A stretch of DNA of 64,000 nucleotides, taken from assembly GCA_020847975.1 (NCBI GenBank), contig JADLBD010000137.1, forward strand, positions 1-64,000, in the 5' to 3' direction. Positions 19,626 through 26,876 of this stretch are shown here, one piece after another. Numbering within the stretch: position 1 is the first letter of the stretch; each line of letters begins with the position of its first letter. The notes under the pieces were generated by a model. The model saw only the letters and a list, made by a program, of their open reading frames with translations, ran no database searches and was not told the DNA's origin. The stretch is from Bryobacterales bacterium. GTDB lineage: Bacteria > Acidobacteriota > Terriglobia > Bryobacterales > Bryobacteraceae. The translations under genes were made by a program, and so were the position numbers.

Positions 19626-20002
19626 TTCTGTTTCACCTCCAGGAAATCGCCTTTCTCGACCAACAGCGCAAGCTGCTTTTCGGTCAGGCGCAACACGTAC
19701 CGTGCGGCTTCCTTGAAATGCTTCTCCTCATGGATTTCGATGTTATCTCTCTCACTTTTTGCGAAGCCATACATAAATACCGCAACCTGGCCCTGGCGGA
19801 AGAGGATTATGGTCCGGTAGCCGCCCGATTTACCCCGCCCCGACCGCGCAATTCGCTGTTTGATGACGCCTCCTCCAAGATCAGCATCCACCTGCCCGTT
19901 TTCCATGCGGCGCACAGTTCCCAGCAAGGCAGAGTCGTCAATCTTTTCCTTTCGGGCAAACCGCTGAAACCACTTCGTCTTAAAGACTTTCGTCTTGCCC
20001 AT
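19622..20002 (-). CDS. RelE/HigB-family toxin of a type II toxin-antitoxin system
   Basis: The 126-residue basic protein reads MGKTKVFKTKWFQRFARKEK near its start and ...GGVIKQRIARSGRGKSGGYR, RTIILFRQGQVAVFMYGFAKS and ERDNIEIHE further on. This is the signature of the RelE-like family that includes phage-derived and NadS-linked toxins, which generally cleave ribosome-bound mRNA. The core basic residues (KQRIAR, GKSGGYR) are kept, so the toxin looks functional. The TGA stop overlaps the antitoxin start. The pair lies between two copies of the ggt 3' end, which suggests it was acquired. Confidence 0.9.
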   Translation of the reverse strand: MGKTKVFKTKWFQRFARKEKIDDSALLGTVRRMENGQVDADLGGGVIKQRIARSGRGKSGGYRTIILFRQGQVAVFMYGFAKSERDNIEIHEEKHFKEAARYVLRLTEKQLALLVEKGDFLEVKQK

Positions 20003-20010
20003 TCCAGGCT

Positions 20011-20046
20011 CAACTTAATATTAAGGTACTCGGTGTTGTGTTTCAA
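20011..20046 (-). promoter_or_regulatory. Promoter and palindromic operator of the toxin-antitoxin pair
   Basis: On the minus strand TTGAAA (20046-20041) is followed after exactly 17 bases by TAATAT (20023-20018), a near-consensus sigma-70 promoter. The perfect 12-bp palindrome CTTAATATTAAG (20014-20025) covers the -10. The toxin ATG at 20002 is about 9 bases from the expected +1. A palindrome over the -10 is what an autorepressing antitoxin would use. Confidence 0.75.
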
Positions 20047-20126
20047 ACCCTTCTCGTGGCATGCTCCCCGGACAGAAGCCGCGCCTTCTCTGCGTACCGG
20101 CCACAAGCCTCGGCTTTTGCGGCGGA

Positions 20127-21905
20127 CTACCGCCCGAAGACAAACCGCGACCGCCGCGGATCGGCCGCCCCCTCGAGAACGCCGCTCTCCATCATCTTGA
20201 TCACCGTGGGCGCGGAGGAGTTGCTCCACTCGCCGGTTACCTGAACGCGATGTCCCTTCGCCATCAGCGCCTCGACCGTTGCTCGGGGGATGCGTCCTTC
20301 GAGGTTCAACCGGCCGGGAGTGAAATCGTGCGTTGCGAACGAGCTATAGAAATGCTCCGTCTGGAAGCGAGGGGACTCGGCAGCCTGCTGCGCCGTCATC
20401 CCGAATTCCAGCATATTCAGCAGCACCTGCAACAGCGCCTGATCCTGATTGTCGCCGCCTGGAGTGGATAGGGCGATGTACGGCTTTCCGTTCTTCAATA
20501 CAAGAGTCGGACTGAGGGTCACGCGCGGCCGCTTGCCCGGCGCAAGTTGGTTGGCATGCCCCGGAGTCATGACGAAGGACTGGAGCCGCGTGCTCAGCGG
20601 GATGCCGGTGTCGCCGGCGATGACCGACGGCAGCCAGGCGCCGCTGGGAGTAGCGGAGAATACGTTGCCCATCCGGTCCACTACGTTCACGCAGGTCGTG
20701 TCCTGCGCCGGGGAAGCCGCCCCGGACACCGTGGGCGGAGGCAGCGGGGGCTGGAAATCACCGGGGCGATGCTCCATCGAGGCGTGGCCGGGATCGATGA
20801 GTTTCCGCCGTTCACCCGCATATTCCTTCGACAACAGAATCTCCGACGGGATCTTGCTGAATTTCGGATCGCCGTAATAGCGGTCGCGATCCGCGAAGCC
20901 GAGTTTGGCCGCTTCCACCAGCGTGTGCAGATACTCGGGCGAATTGTGGCCCATCTTCTTCAGGTCGTACCCCTCGAGGATATTCAGCATCTCGATCATC
21001 ACCGGGCCCTGCGTCCAGAAACCGGGCTTGCACACCGTGTATTCGCGATAGGCGCCGCAGACCGGCTGATCCTCTCCGGCCGCGAACCCGGCCAGATCCT
21101 TGCGCGAAATCAACCCGCCGTTGGCTTCGGAGAACTCGGCGATCCGCCGCGCGATGTCGCCTTTGTAAAAGAGGTCCCGCACCGCCGCCAGTTTCTTTTC
21201 GCGATTGCCGCGCGTCTTCTTTTCCGCGGCGGCCAGTTCACGAAGGGTCCTGGCGAGAGTGGGCTGCTTGAACACATCTCCAGGCTTGGGGACCTGCCCT
21301 CCCGGCATGAAGTACGCAGTCGAGGCCGGCCACAGGGTCAGCATGCTTTGCGTGTTCATGATGAGTCTGGCGTAGATTTCGGGAATGGGAAACTCGTCCG
21401 CATAGCCGATGGCCGGAGCGGCCACTTCGGCAAACGACTTTGTCCCGTATTTGCGCAGGGCAAGAATGAGGCCATCGAACGCGCCCGGCAGAATCGCGGC
21501 TTTGATGCCGTCACTCGGGATGGGCGGCATGTCGCCCGCGCGCTCCCAAGGCTCGGGCTGCCGGTTGCGGTAGTACTCCACTGTGGCCTTCCCGGGAGCC
21601 GTGCCCACCCCGCTGATCACGACCGGCGGCTTCCCTGCCCGCTTGATGATGAGCGGCATCTCGCCGCCGAGCCCGAAATGGTCGAGTTCCGTCACCGCGG
21701 CGGCAAGCACGGACGCCACACCCGCATCCACGGCATTGCCGCCCTGAGTGAGGATGCGAAAGCCGGCCTCGACCTCGAAGTTATTCGCAGCGGCCACCAT
21801 CTCGTGCATTCCGCGCACCGGGGGGAACATGGTACCGCTCTGCGCGAGCAGCGCGGTGGCGCCGCAGGCGAGGAGGAAAAGAGGCAGAAGGTTGCGGGGT
21901 GTCAT
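20127..21905 (-). CDS. ggt: Gamma-glutamyltransferase-family Ntn hydrolase
   Basis: The ATG at 21905 overlaps the TrmH-type gene stop (ATGA), giving 592 residues with a signal peptide (LPLFLLACGATALLAQ). Family features include ILTQGGNAVDAGVASVLAA, GLGGEMPLIIK, the autoprocessing site around residue 404 (DTTCVNVVDRMGNVFSAT) and the C-terminal STPGGDNQDQALLQVLLNML. In classical enzymes the nucleophile is the first Thr of T-x-H. Here the histidine position is a cysteine, and the usual catalytic GG is retained as PGG. It probably acts on gamma-glutamyl or related amides in the periplasm. The 3' end is duplicated at 18913-19225. Confidence 0.88.
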   Translation of the reverse strand: MTPRNLLPLFLLACGATALLAQSGTMFPPVRGMHEMVAAANNFEVEAGFRILTQGGNAVDAGVASVLAAAVTELDHFGLGGEMPLIIKRAGKPPVVISGVGTAPGKATVEYYRNRQPEPWERAGDMPPIPSDGIKAAILPGAFDGLILALRKYGTKSFAEVAAPAIGYADEFPIPEIYARLIMNTQSMLTLWPASTAYFMPGGQVPKPGDVFKQPTLARTLRELAAAEKKTRGNREKKLAAVRDLFYKGDIARRIAEFSEANGGLISRKDLAGFAAGEDQPVCGAYREYTVCKPGFWTQGPVMIEMLNILEGYDLKKMGHNSPEYLHTLVEAAKLGFADRDRYYGDPKFSKIPSEILLSKEYAGERRKLIDPGHASMEHRPGDFQPPLPPPTVSGAASPAQDTTCVNVVDRMGNVFSATPSGAWLPSVIAGDTGIPLSTRLQSFVMTPGHANQLAPGKRPRVTLSPTLVLKNGKPYIALSTPGGDNQDQALLQVLLNMLEFGMTAQQAAESPRFQTEHFYSSFATHDFTPGRLNLEGRIPRATVEALMAKGHRVQVTGEWSNSSAPTVIKMMESGVLEGAADPRRSRFVFGR

Positions 21906-22453
21906 TGCCGTATCCCTGCATTTTCCAACATCCGGCGGTACTTGCGCAGAAGCTCGTATAACACCACGCCGCCCGCGGTCGCCACGTTGAGCGAATGCTT
22001 GGATCCGAGCATGGGAATCCGGATGTGCGTATCGCATAGTGCGAGCAGTTCCGGCCGGATGCCATCCACTTCGTGCCCGAACACCAGGCATATGGGAAAC
22101 CGCGGCTGCCAGTCAAACAGGTCGACGGCATGGACGCTGGTTTCGATAGCGGCGATTTCCACCTCTCTCGCGCGCATCGATTCGAGGACCCCGAGCGCAT
22201 CCCAGCTATGCTCCCAGGGTACAGTCTCCTCAGATCCCAGGGCTGTCTTGGTGATGGCTTTCTTCGGCGGCCTGCCGGTGATTCCGCAGAGAAAGAGACG
22301 CTCCAGCCGCACCGCGTCGGCCGTTCGAAAGAACGAGCCGACATTGTAAAGGCTGCGTACGTTGTCGAGCAGGACGCAAACGGGGAGAGAGCCGGCAATT
22401 CCTTCATAGGCCGCAGCCGCCGCCGTTGCCGTGTACGGTACTCGCTCACTCAT
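21902..22453 (-). CDS. SpoU/TrmH-family RNA 2'-O-methyltransferase
   Basis: A 183-residue SPOUT protein with the three family motifs: motif 1 NVRSLYNVGSFFRTADAV, motif 2 LVFGHEVDGI, and motif 3 IPMLGSKHSLNVATAGGVVL, which forms the knotted SAM site. It lacks an N-terminal substrate-binding domain, as in short TrmH/TrmL-like enzymes. The target (tRNA or rRNA) cannot be deduced. It is probably co-transcribed with ggt through the 4-base overlap, although a functional link is not obvious. Confidence 0.9.
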   Translation of the reverse strand: MSERVPYTATAAAAAYEGIAGSLPVCVLLDNVRSLYNVGSFFRTADAVRLERLFLCGITGRPPKKAITKTALGSEETVPWEHSWDALGVLESMRAREVEIAAIETSVHAVDLFDWQPRFPICLVFGHEVDGIRPELLALCDTHIRIPMLGSKHSLNVATAGGVVLYELLRKYRRMLENAGIRQ

Positions 22454-22498
22454 CGGACAATTCTTCCCCTGTTTCTGTGTTCAACCTTCGGGACCCAC

Positions 22499-22702
22499 AT
22501 GAAGAGACTATTGTCGTTGATCGCCATGTCGCTGTTGGGGGTTGGCGTGTTTGCAAGTTCAGTTGCACGATCAGTGCAGCAGACCCGCGAGGAGGAGATG
22601 AAGGTGACGTGGGAAGGGAGGCTCAGCGGGGATGAACTCAAAGGGACACGGAAGCGCGAAGGCGGCGGACGCGGGATGGAGTTTACGGCAAAGAGGCAGT
22701 AA
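22499..22702 (+). CDS. 67-residue secreted peptide, possibly a collapsed gene
   Basis: The frame starts MKRLLSLIAMSLLGVGVFAS, a good signal peptide. It continues directly into VTWEGRLSGDELKGTRKREG and MEFTAKRQ. The second part resembles the closing strands of a beta-barrel-like domain frequently attached to acidobacterial secreted enzymes (a pattern like 'G.I.GD.IK.TR...G..EF.AKR'). The expected beginning of that domain is missing. It may be a remnant produced by internal deletion, or a genuine mini-protein. No strong ribosome site is present. Confidence 0.5.
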   Translation: MKRLLSLIAMSLLGVGVFASSVARSVQQTREEEMKVTWEGRLSGDELKGTRKREGGGRGMEFTAKRQ

Positions 22703-22744
22703 GTGAAATGAGCCGGCCGGGCCTGGCATGCTACGATTTCCACG

Positions 22745-24547
22745 ATGATCGCTCGCACTGTGTTTTCCCTGCTCGAGGAGGCCGTGAGTAAGTACGGCGA
22801 TGCGCCGGCGCTCCATCAGCCTGTGAGCGAAGCGGGAAAACGGAAGCACAGGGTCTTCACGTGGCGCCAGTTTCGCGATCAGGCAAAAGAGATCGCCGCC
22901 GGTCTCCATAGCCTCGGCATCGCGAAAGGGGACGTGGTTGCCCTGCATTCGGAGACGCGCGCGGAGTTCTATCTGGCCGATTTCGGCGTCATGGCGGCAG
23001 GCGGCATTTCGGCGGCGGTATACACCAGTTATCCGCCCGCGGAACTCGTGAAGACGCTGCGCGCGTCGACGGCGCGGCTGGTTTTTGTCGATACTCCAAA
23101 GTCCCTCAAATCGCTGCTGGGCGCGGGAGCACAAGAGTTGGCCGTGCAATGGGTGCTGCTCTCCGGTCAGGCTGAAGGGGTCCTCAATCTGGAGGAACTG
23201 CGCGCGGTGGGGCGCCGGGCAATGGAGGAAGACGCCGGCCTGTTTGCACGCGTCCACTCCGCCGTGCGGCCGGAAGACAACGCCATTCTCTATCTCACGT
23301 CCGGCGCGACCGGTGAACCGAAGATGGGCCTGGTGACGCATGGGGCGCTGGTCGCCAACGTGGACATGGGGCCGAAAGTGGCGGACCTTGGCCCGGCGGA
23401 CGCCATCCTCGCGTTCCTTCCTTCGGCGCACATTGCGCAGCGTATTGGAGTCGAGCTTCTGGGAGTACGCGCCGGCGTCCCTGTGTGGTTCTCCGAGGGG
23501 CTGCACCGGCTGCCTCACGAGATGCAGTCCGTCAAACCCACCTTCTTCCTGGCTCCGCCGCGCGTTTGGGAGCGCATCTATTCGAGTGTGTGTACGGAGA
23601 TCAGGAAGAAGAGCCCGGCGATGCAGCGTCTGTTCTGGGGCGCGCTGGGGCTCAGTTTGCAGGCTATCCGCCGCAAGGCTGAAGGCAAGGGCGTTCCTGC
23701 GTGGATGAGCGCTTCGCTGAAGGCGGCCGACCGCGTAGTGTTCACCAGACTGCGGACGCGGTTTGGCGGACGCATGCGCCTGGCCGTTTCCGGCGCCGCG
23801 CCGCTGGGCAAGGATCTGGCGCATTTTTACGAAGCCATCGGGATGCCGCTGATGGAAGGCTATGGCCTCACCGAGGGCGGGGTCACAACTCTGAACCCGC
23901 AAGGCAACGCCAAGGCCGGCAGCATCGGCAAAATGCTGCCCGGCGTGCTGTGGAAGCTCAGCGAAGAAGGAGAATTGCTGCTTGGGGGGCCGACGATTTT
24001 TTCCGGCTACTTCCGCGATCCGGAAGCGACCGCTCAGGTAATGCGCGGCGGCTGGCTGCATACAGGCGACCTCGCCGAGGTGGACGCGGAGGGTTACTTC
24101 TACATCACGGGCCGGAAGAAGGAAATGATCGTCTCTTCGAGCGGCAAGAACATTTATCCTTCGCGTATCGAGAATTTACTGAAAATGGAGCCGATTTTCG
24201 AGCAGATGATCCTGCTGGGAGACCGCCGTCCTTATGTGTCCGCTCTCTTCACGCTGAATGAAGCAGCGGCCCGTTCCCTGAAAGGAATGGAGGGGCGGAA
24301 GGATGTGCCGCTACACGAACTCGCCGCTGCCGAACCCGTGGTGGCCGAAGTGAAGCGCGCCCTGGCGAAGGCGAACAAGCAATTGGCTCCCTTCGAGCAG
24401 GTGAGAAAATACCGTATCCTCGAGAGGCCCTTTTCCATCGAACATGGCGAGCTTACCGCTACCATGAAGGTACGGCGCGCGAAGGTGGTGGAGAATTTCC
24501 ACCACCTCGTGAGCGAATTATACGTCGGGAAGGACGAAACCGATTGA
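22745..24547 (+). CDS. Long-chain fatty-acid-CoA ligase-like AMP-binding enzyme
   Basis: The 600-residue ANL-superfamily protein activates a carboxylate to an acyl-adenylate and then to a CoA thioester. The P-loop reads YLTSGATGEPKMGLVTHGA. Later motifs are SGAAPLGKDLAHFYEAIGMP, MEGYGLTEGG, GWLHTGDLAEVDAEGYFYIT (ATP-binding Asp) and GRKKEMIVSSSGKNIYP (hinge). A C-terminal lysine is in GELTATMKVRR. The insertion with TFFLAPPRVWERIYSSV is typical of FadD15-like long-chain ligases. It overlaps the following peptidase gene (TGATG). Confidence 0.92.
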   Translation: MIARTVFSLLEEAVSKYGDAPALHQPVSEAGKRKHRVFTWRQFRDQAKEIAAGLHSLGIAKGDVVALHSETRAEFYLADFGVMAAGGISAAVYTSYPPAELVKTLRASTARLVFVDTPKSLKSLLGAGAQELAVQWVLLSGQAEGVLNLEELRAVGRRAMEEDAGLFARVHSAVRPEDNAILYLTSGATGEPKMGLVTHGALVANVDMGPKVADLGPADAILAFLPSAHIAQRIGVELLGVRAGVPVWFSEGLHRLPHEMQSVKPTFFLAPPRVWERIYSSVCTEIRKKSPAMQRLFWGALGLSLQAIRRKAEGKGVPAWMSASLKAADRVVFTRLRTRFGGRMRLAVSGAAPLGKDLAHFYEAIGMPLMEGYGLTEGGVTTLNPQGNAKAGSIGKMLPGVLWKLSEEGELLLGGPTIFSGYFRDPEATAQVMRGGWLHTGDLAEVDAEGYFYITGRKKEMIVSSSGKNIYPSRIENLLKMEPIFEQMILLGDRRPYVSALFTLNEAAARSLKGMEGRKDVPLHELAAAEPVVAEVKRALAKANKQLAPFEQVRKYRILERPFSIEHGELTATMKVRRAKVVENFHHLVSELYVGKDETD

Positions 24548-26589
24548 TGGACGAACACCCTTTGCCTCCGTGCGCGAAGAGATTGCCGAAGCAGATCACG
24601 CAGCATGGAGAGACCCGTGTGGATGACTACTTCTGGCTGCGCGACGGGGATCCGGCCGGGATCCGCGCTTATCTGGAAGCGGAGAATGCGTACACGGAGG
24701 CGGTGTTGAAGCCCGCCGAACCGCTCCAGGCGCGGCTTTACGAAGAGATTCTCGGGCGCATCGAGGAGACCGACACATCGGCGCCGGTTCCCCTGCGCGG
24801 CTATTTCTACTACACGCGCACCGAGGAAGGTAAAGCGTATCCCATCTATTGCCGTAAGAGGGGAAGCATGGGCGCAGAGGAAGAAATCCTCCTCGATCTC
24901 AACGAACTGGCGAAGAATGAAAAATACCTCCGTCTTGGAAATTTCAAGGTGAGCCCCGACCAGCGGATGCTGGCCTATTCCCTCGACGTGAGCGGCGATG
25001 AGGTCTACATTACCCGCGTCAAGGATCTGGCAACCGGAGCTTTGCTGCTGGATCGCGTGGAAAACACGTACTACGGCCTGGAATGGACGAACGACGGCCG
25101 CAGCCTCCTCTATGTGACTCTGGACGAGGCCAAGCGGCCTTATCGGGCGTGGTTGCACACGCTCGGTGACGCCGCTCAGTCCGACAGGCTGTTGTATGAA
25201 GAATTGGATGAGCGGTTTCACCTGACGCTGCACAAGAGCCGCAGCAAGCGCTTTCTGTTCTTCGAACTCGACAGCGCCGACACAAGTGAAGCCTGGTACG
25301 CCGAAGCCGCGGGCGGCCGGGTGGAACCCCGCCTGTTCGCCGCGCGCCGGCACACCATCGAATACGACTTGGAACATCAGGGAGACCAGTTTTTCATCCG
25401 GACCACCGAGGGTGGCCGGAACTTCCGCGTGCTAATGGCCCCTGCCGCCGATCCATGTCCGGAAAACTGGGCGGAAAAAATCGCCCATCGCGAGGAGGTG
25501 ATGGTGGAGTCCGTGGATGCCTTCGAGCGCCACCTGGTGATTACCGAGCGCGAGAACGGACTCCGGCGCCTGCGGATCGAGGACGAGAACGGGGACACGC
25601 ACTTCGTGGAGATGCCCGAGGCTGTCTACACCCTCGCTCCAGGCGAAAATCCGGAGTACGAAACCGGCATTCTGCGGTTTCATTACACCTCGCTCGTCAC
25701 TCCCATGACCGCCTTCGACTATGACATGAAAACGCGGGAGCGGACGCTGGTGAAACAGGCGCCCGTACGCGGAGGCTACAACGCTTCCCTGTATGAAACC
25801 GTGCGCGTCTTTGCGCCCGCCCATGACGGAGCGAAAGTGCCCGTGTCCATGGTCTATCGCAAAGGAATGCGCAGGGACGGCAGCAATCCCACGCTGCTTT
25901 ACGGCTACGGCTCTTACGGCATCAGCATCGATCCCGCCTTCTCTTCCGACCGGCTGAGCCTGCTGGACCGTGGATTTATCTACGCCATCGCTCACATCCG
26001 CGGCGGCGAGGATCTGGGAAAGAAATGGCACGATGACGGGAAGCTTCTGAAGAAATGGAATACGTTTGATGACTTTCTCGCCGCCGCCGAATTTCTCATC
26101 GCCGAAAAATATACCTCGCGTCAAGATCTCGCCATCATGGGAGGCAGCGCCGGCGGAATGCTGATGGGCGTGGCCATCAACCGCAAGCCTGAACTGTTTG
26201 GCGCCGTCATCGCCAAAGTGCCATTCGTCGATGTCCTCAACACGGCAACCGATCCTTCGCTTCCCCTCACGGTCATCGAGTACGACGAGTGGGGAAATTC
26301 GAACCGCCGCGATTTCTGGGAATATATCCGCAGCTACTCCCCTTACGACAACGTGGCCAGGCAAGCTTATCCGAACATGCTCGTCACTGCCGGCCTCAAT
26401 GACCCGCGTGTTTCTTATTGGGAGCCTGCCAAGTGGGTGGCGAAGCTCCGTACACTCAAGACGGACCATAACCTGCTGCTGCTGAAAACCAACATGGATG
26501 CCGGCCACGGAGGCGCCTCCGGACGGTATGAGCGGATGAAGGAGACCGCCCTCGACTATGCGTTTCTCCTCACCGTGATGAACGGGTGA
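24547..26589 (+). CDS. S9A prolyl oligopeptidase / oligopeptidase B
   Basis: The ATG at 24547 overlaps the ligase stop; the TTG just before it is less likely. The 680-residue protein has an N-terminal beta-propeller, starting after QITQHGETRVDDYFWLRDGD, and a C-terminal alpha/beta-hydrolase. The nucleophile is S534 in MGGSAGGMLMG, the aspartate is in GLNDPRVSYWEPAKW and the histidine in DAGHGGASGRYE. No signal peptide is visible, so it is probably cytoplasmic and acts on short peptides with basic or proline residues. Confidence 0.93.
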   Translation: MDEHPLPPCAKRLPKQITQHGETRVDDYFWLRDGDPAGIRAYLEAENAYTEAVLKPAEPLQARLYEEILGRIEETDTSAPVPLRGYFYYTRTEEGKAYPIYCRKRGSMGAEEEILLDLNELAKNEKYLRLGNFKVSPDQRMLAYSLDVSGDEVYITRVKDLATGALLLDRVENTYYGLEWTNDGRSLLYVTLDEAKRPYRAWLHTLGDAAQSDRLLYEELDERFHLTLHKSRSKRFLFFELDSADTSEAWYAEAAGGRVEPRLFAARRHTIEYDLEHQGDQFFIRTTEGGRNFRVLMAPAADPCPENWAEKIAHREEVMVESVDAFERHLVITERENGLRRLRIEDENGDTHFVEMPEAVYTLAPGENPEYETGILRFHYTSLVTPMTAFDYDMKTRERTLVKQAPVRGGYNASLYETVRVFAPAHDGAKVPVSMVYRKGMRRDGSNPTLLYGYGSYGISIDPAFSSDRLSLLDRGFIYAIAHIRGGEDLGKKWHDDGKLLKKWNTFDDFLAAAEFLIAEKYTSRQDLAIMGGSAGGMLMGVAINRKPELFGAVIAKVPFVDVLNTATDPSLPLTVIEYDEWGNSNRRDFWEYIRSYSPYDNVARQAYPNMLVTAGLNDPRVSYWEPAKWVAKLRTLKTDHNLLLLKTNMDAGHGGASGRYERMKETALDYAFLLTVMNG

Positions 26590-26668
26590 GCCATTCGTCT
26601 TCTCTACATCCGATGAATAGCTTTCATCGCCAGGTGCGGCTCGTGGGCGATGATCTTCAACAGAGCGG

Positions 26669-26730
26669 CCGCCGATAAACGCGGAGCAACGCGGATACTC
26701 CCTGTATTCTCCATCCGCATTCATCGGCGG
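26669..26730. repeat. Imperfect inverted repeat (17-bp arms)
   Basis: The arms CCGCCGATAAACGCGGA (26669-26685) and TCCGCATTCATCGGCGG (26714-26730) pair at 15 of 17 positions around a 28-base centre that itself contains a further GCGGAT. It resembles dispersed intergenic repeats built on 'CGCCGAT.AA.GCGGAT', and no T-tract follows. It is the only notable structure in the 287-base gap before the giant gene. Confidence 0.55.
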
Positions 26731-26876
26731 CGAATTCTTTTCGACAAACTGTACTGAAGATTCTGGCGGACCTCTTATGTGTCGCGCACCAGCCCGGACC
26801 ATAGCGCCGTCCATAGCATTGCGCTTGTTTCTGTTTTCCTACTATGCTGGTATCTCCTGGGTTCGGAGGAGCGCCT

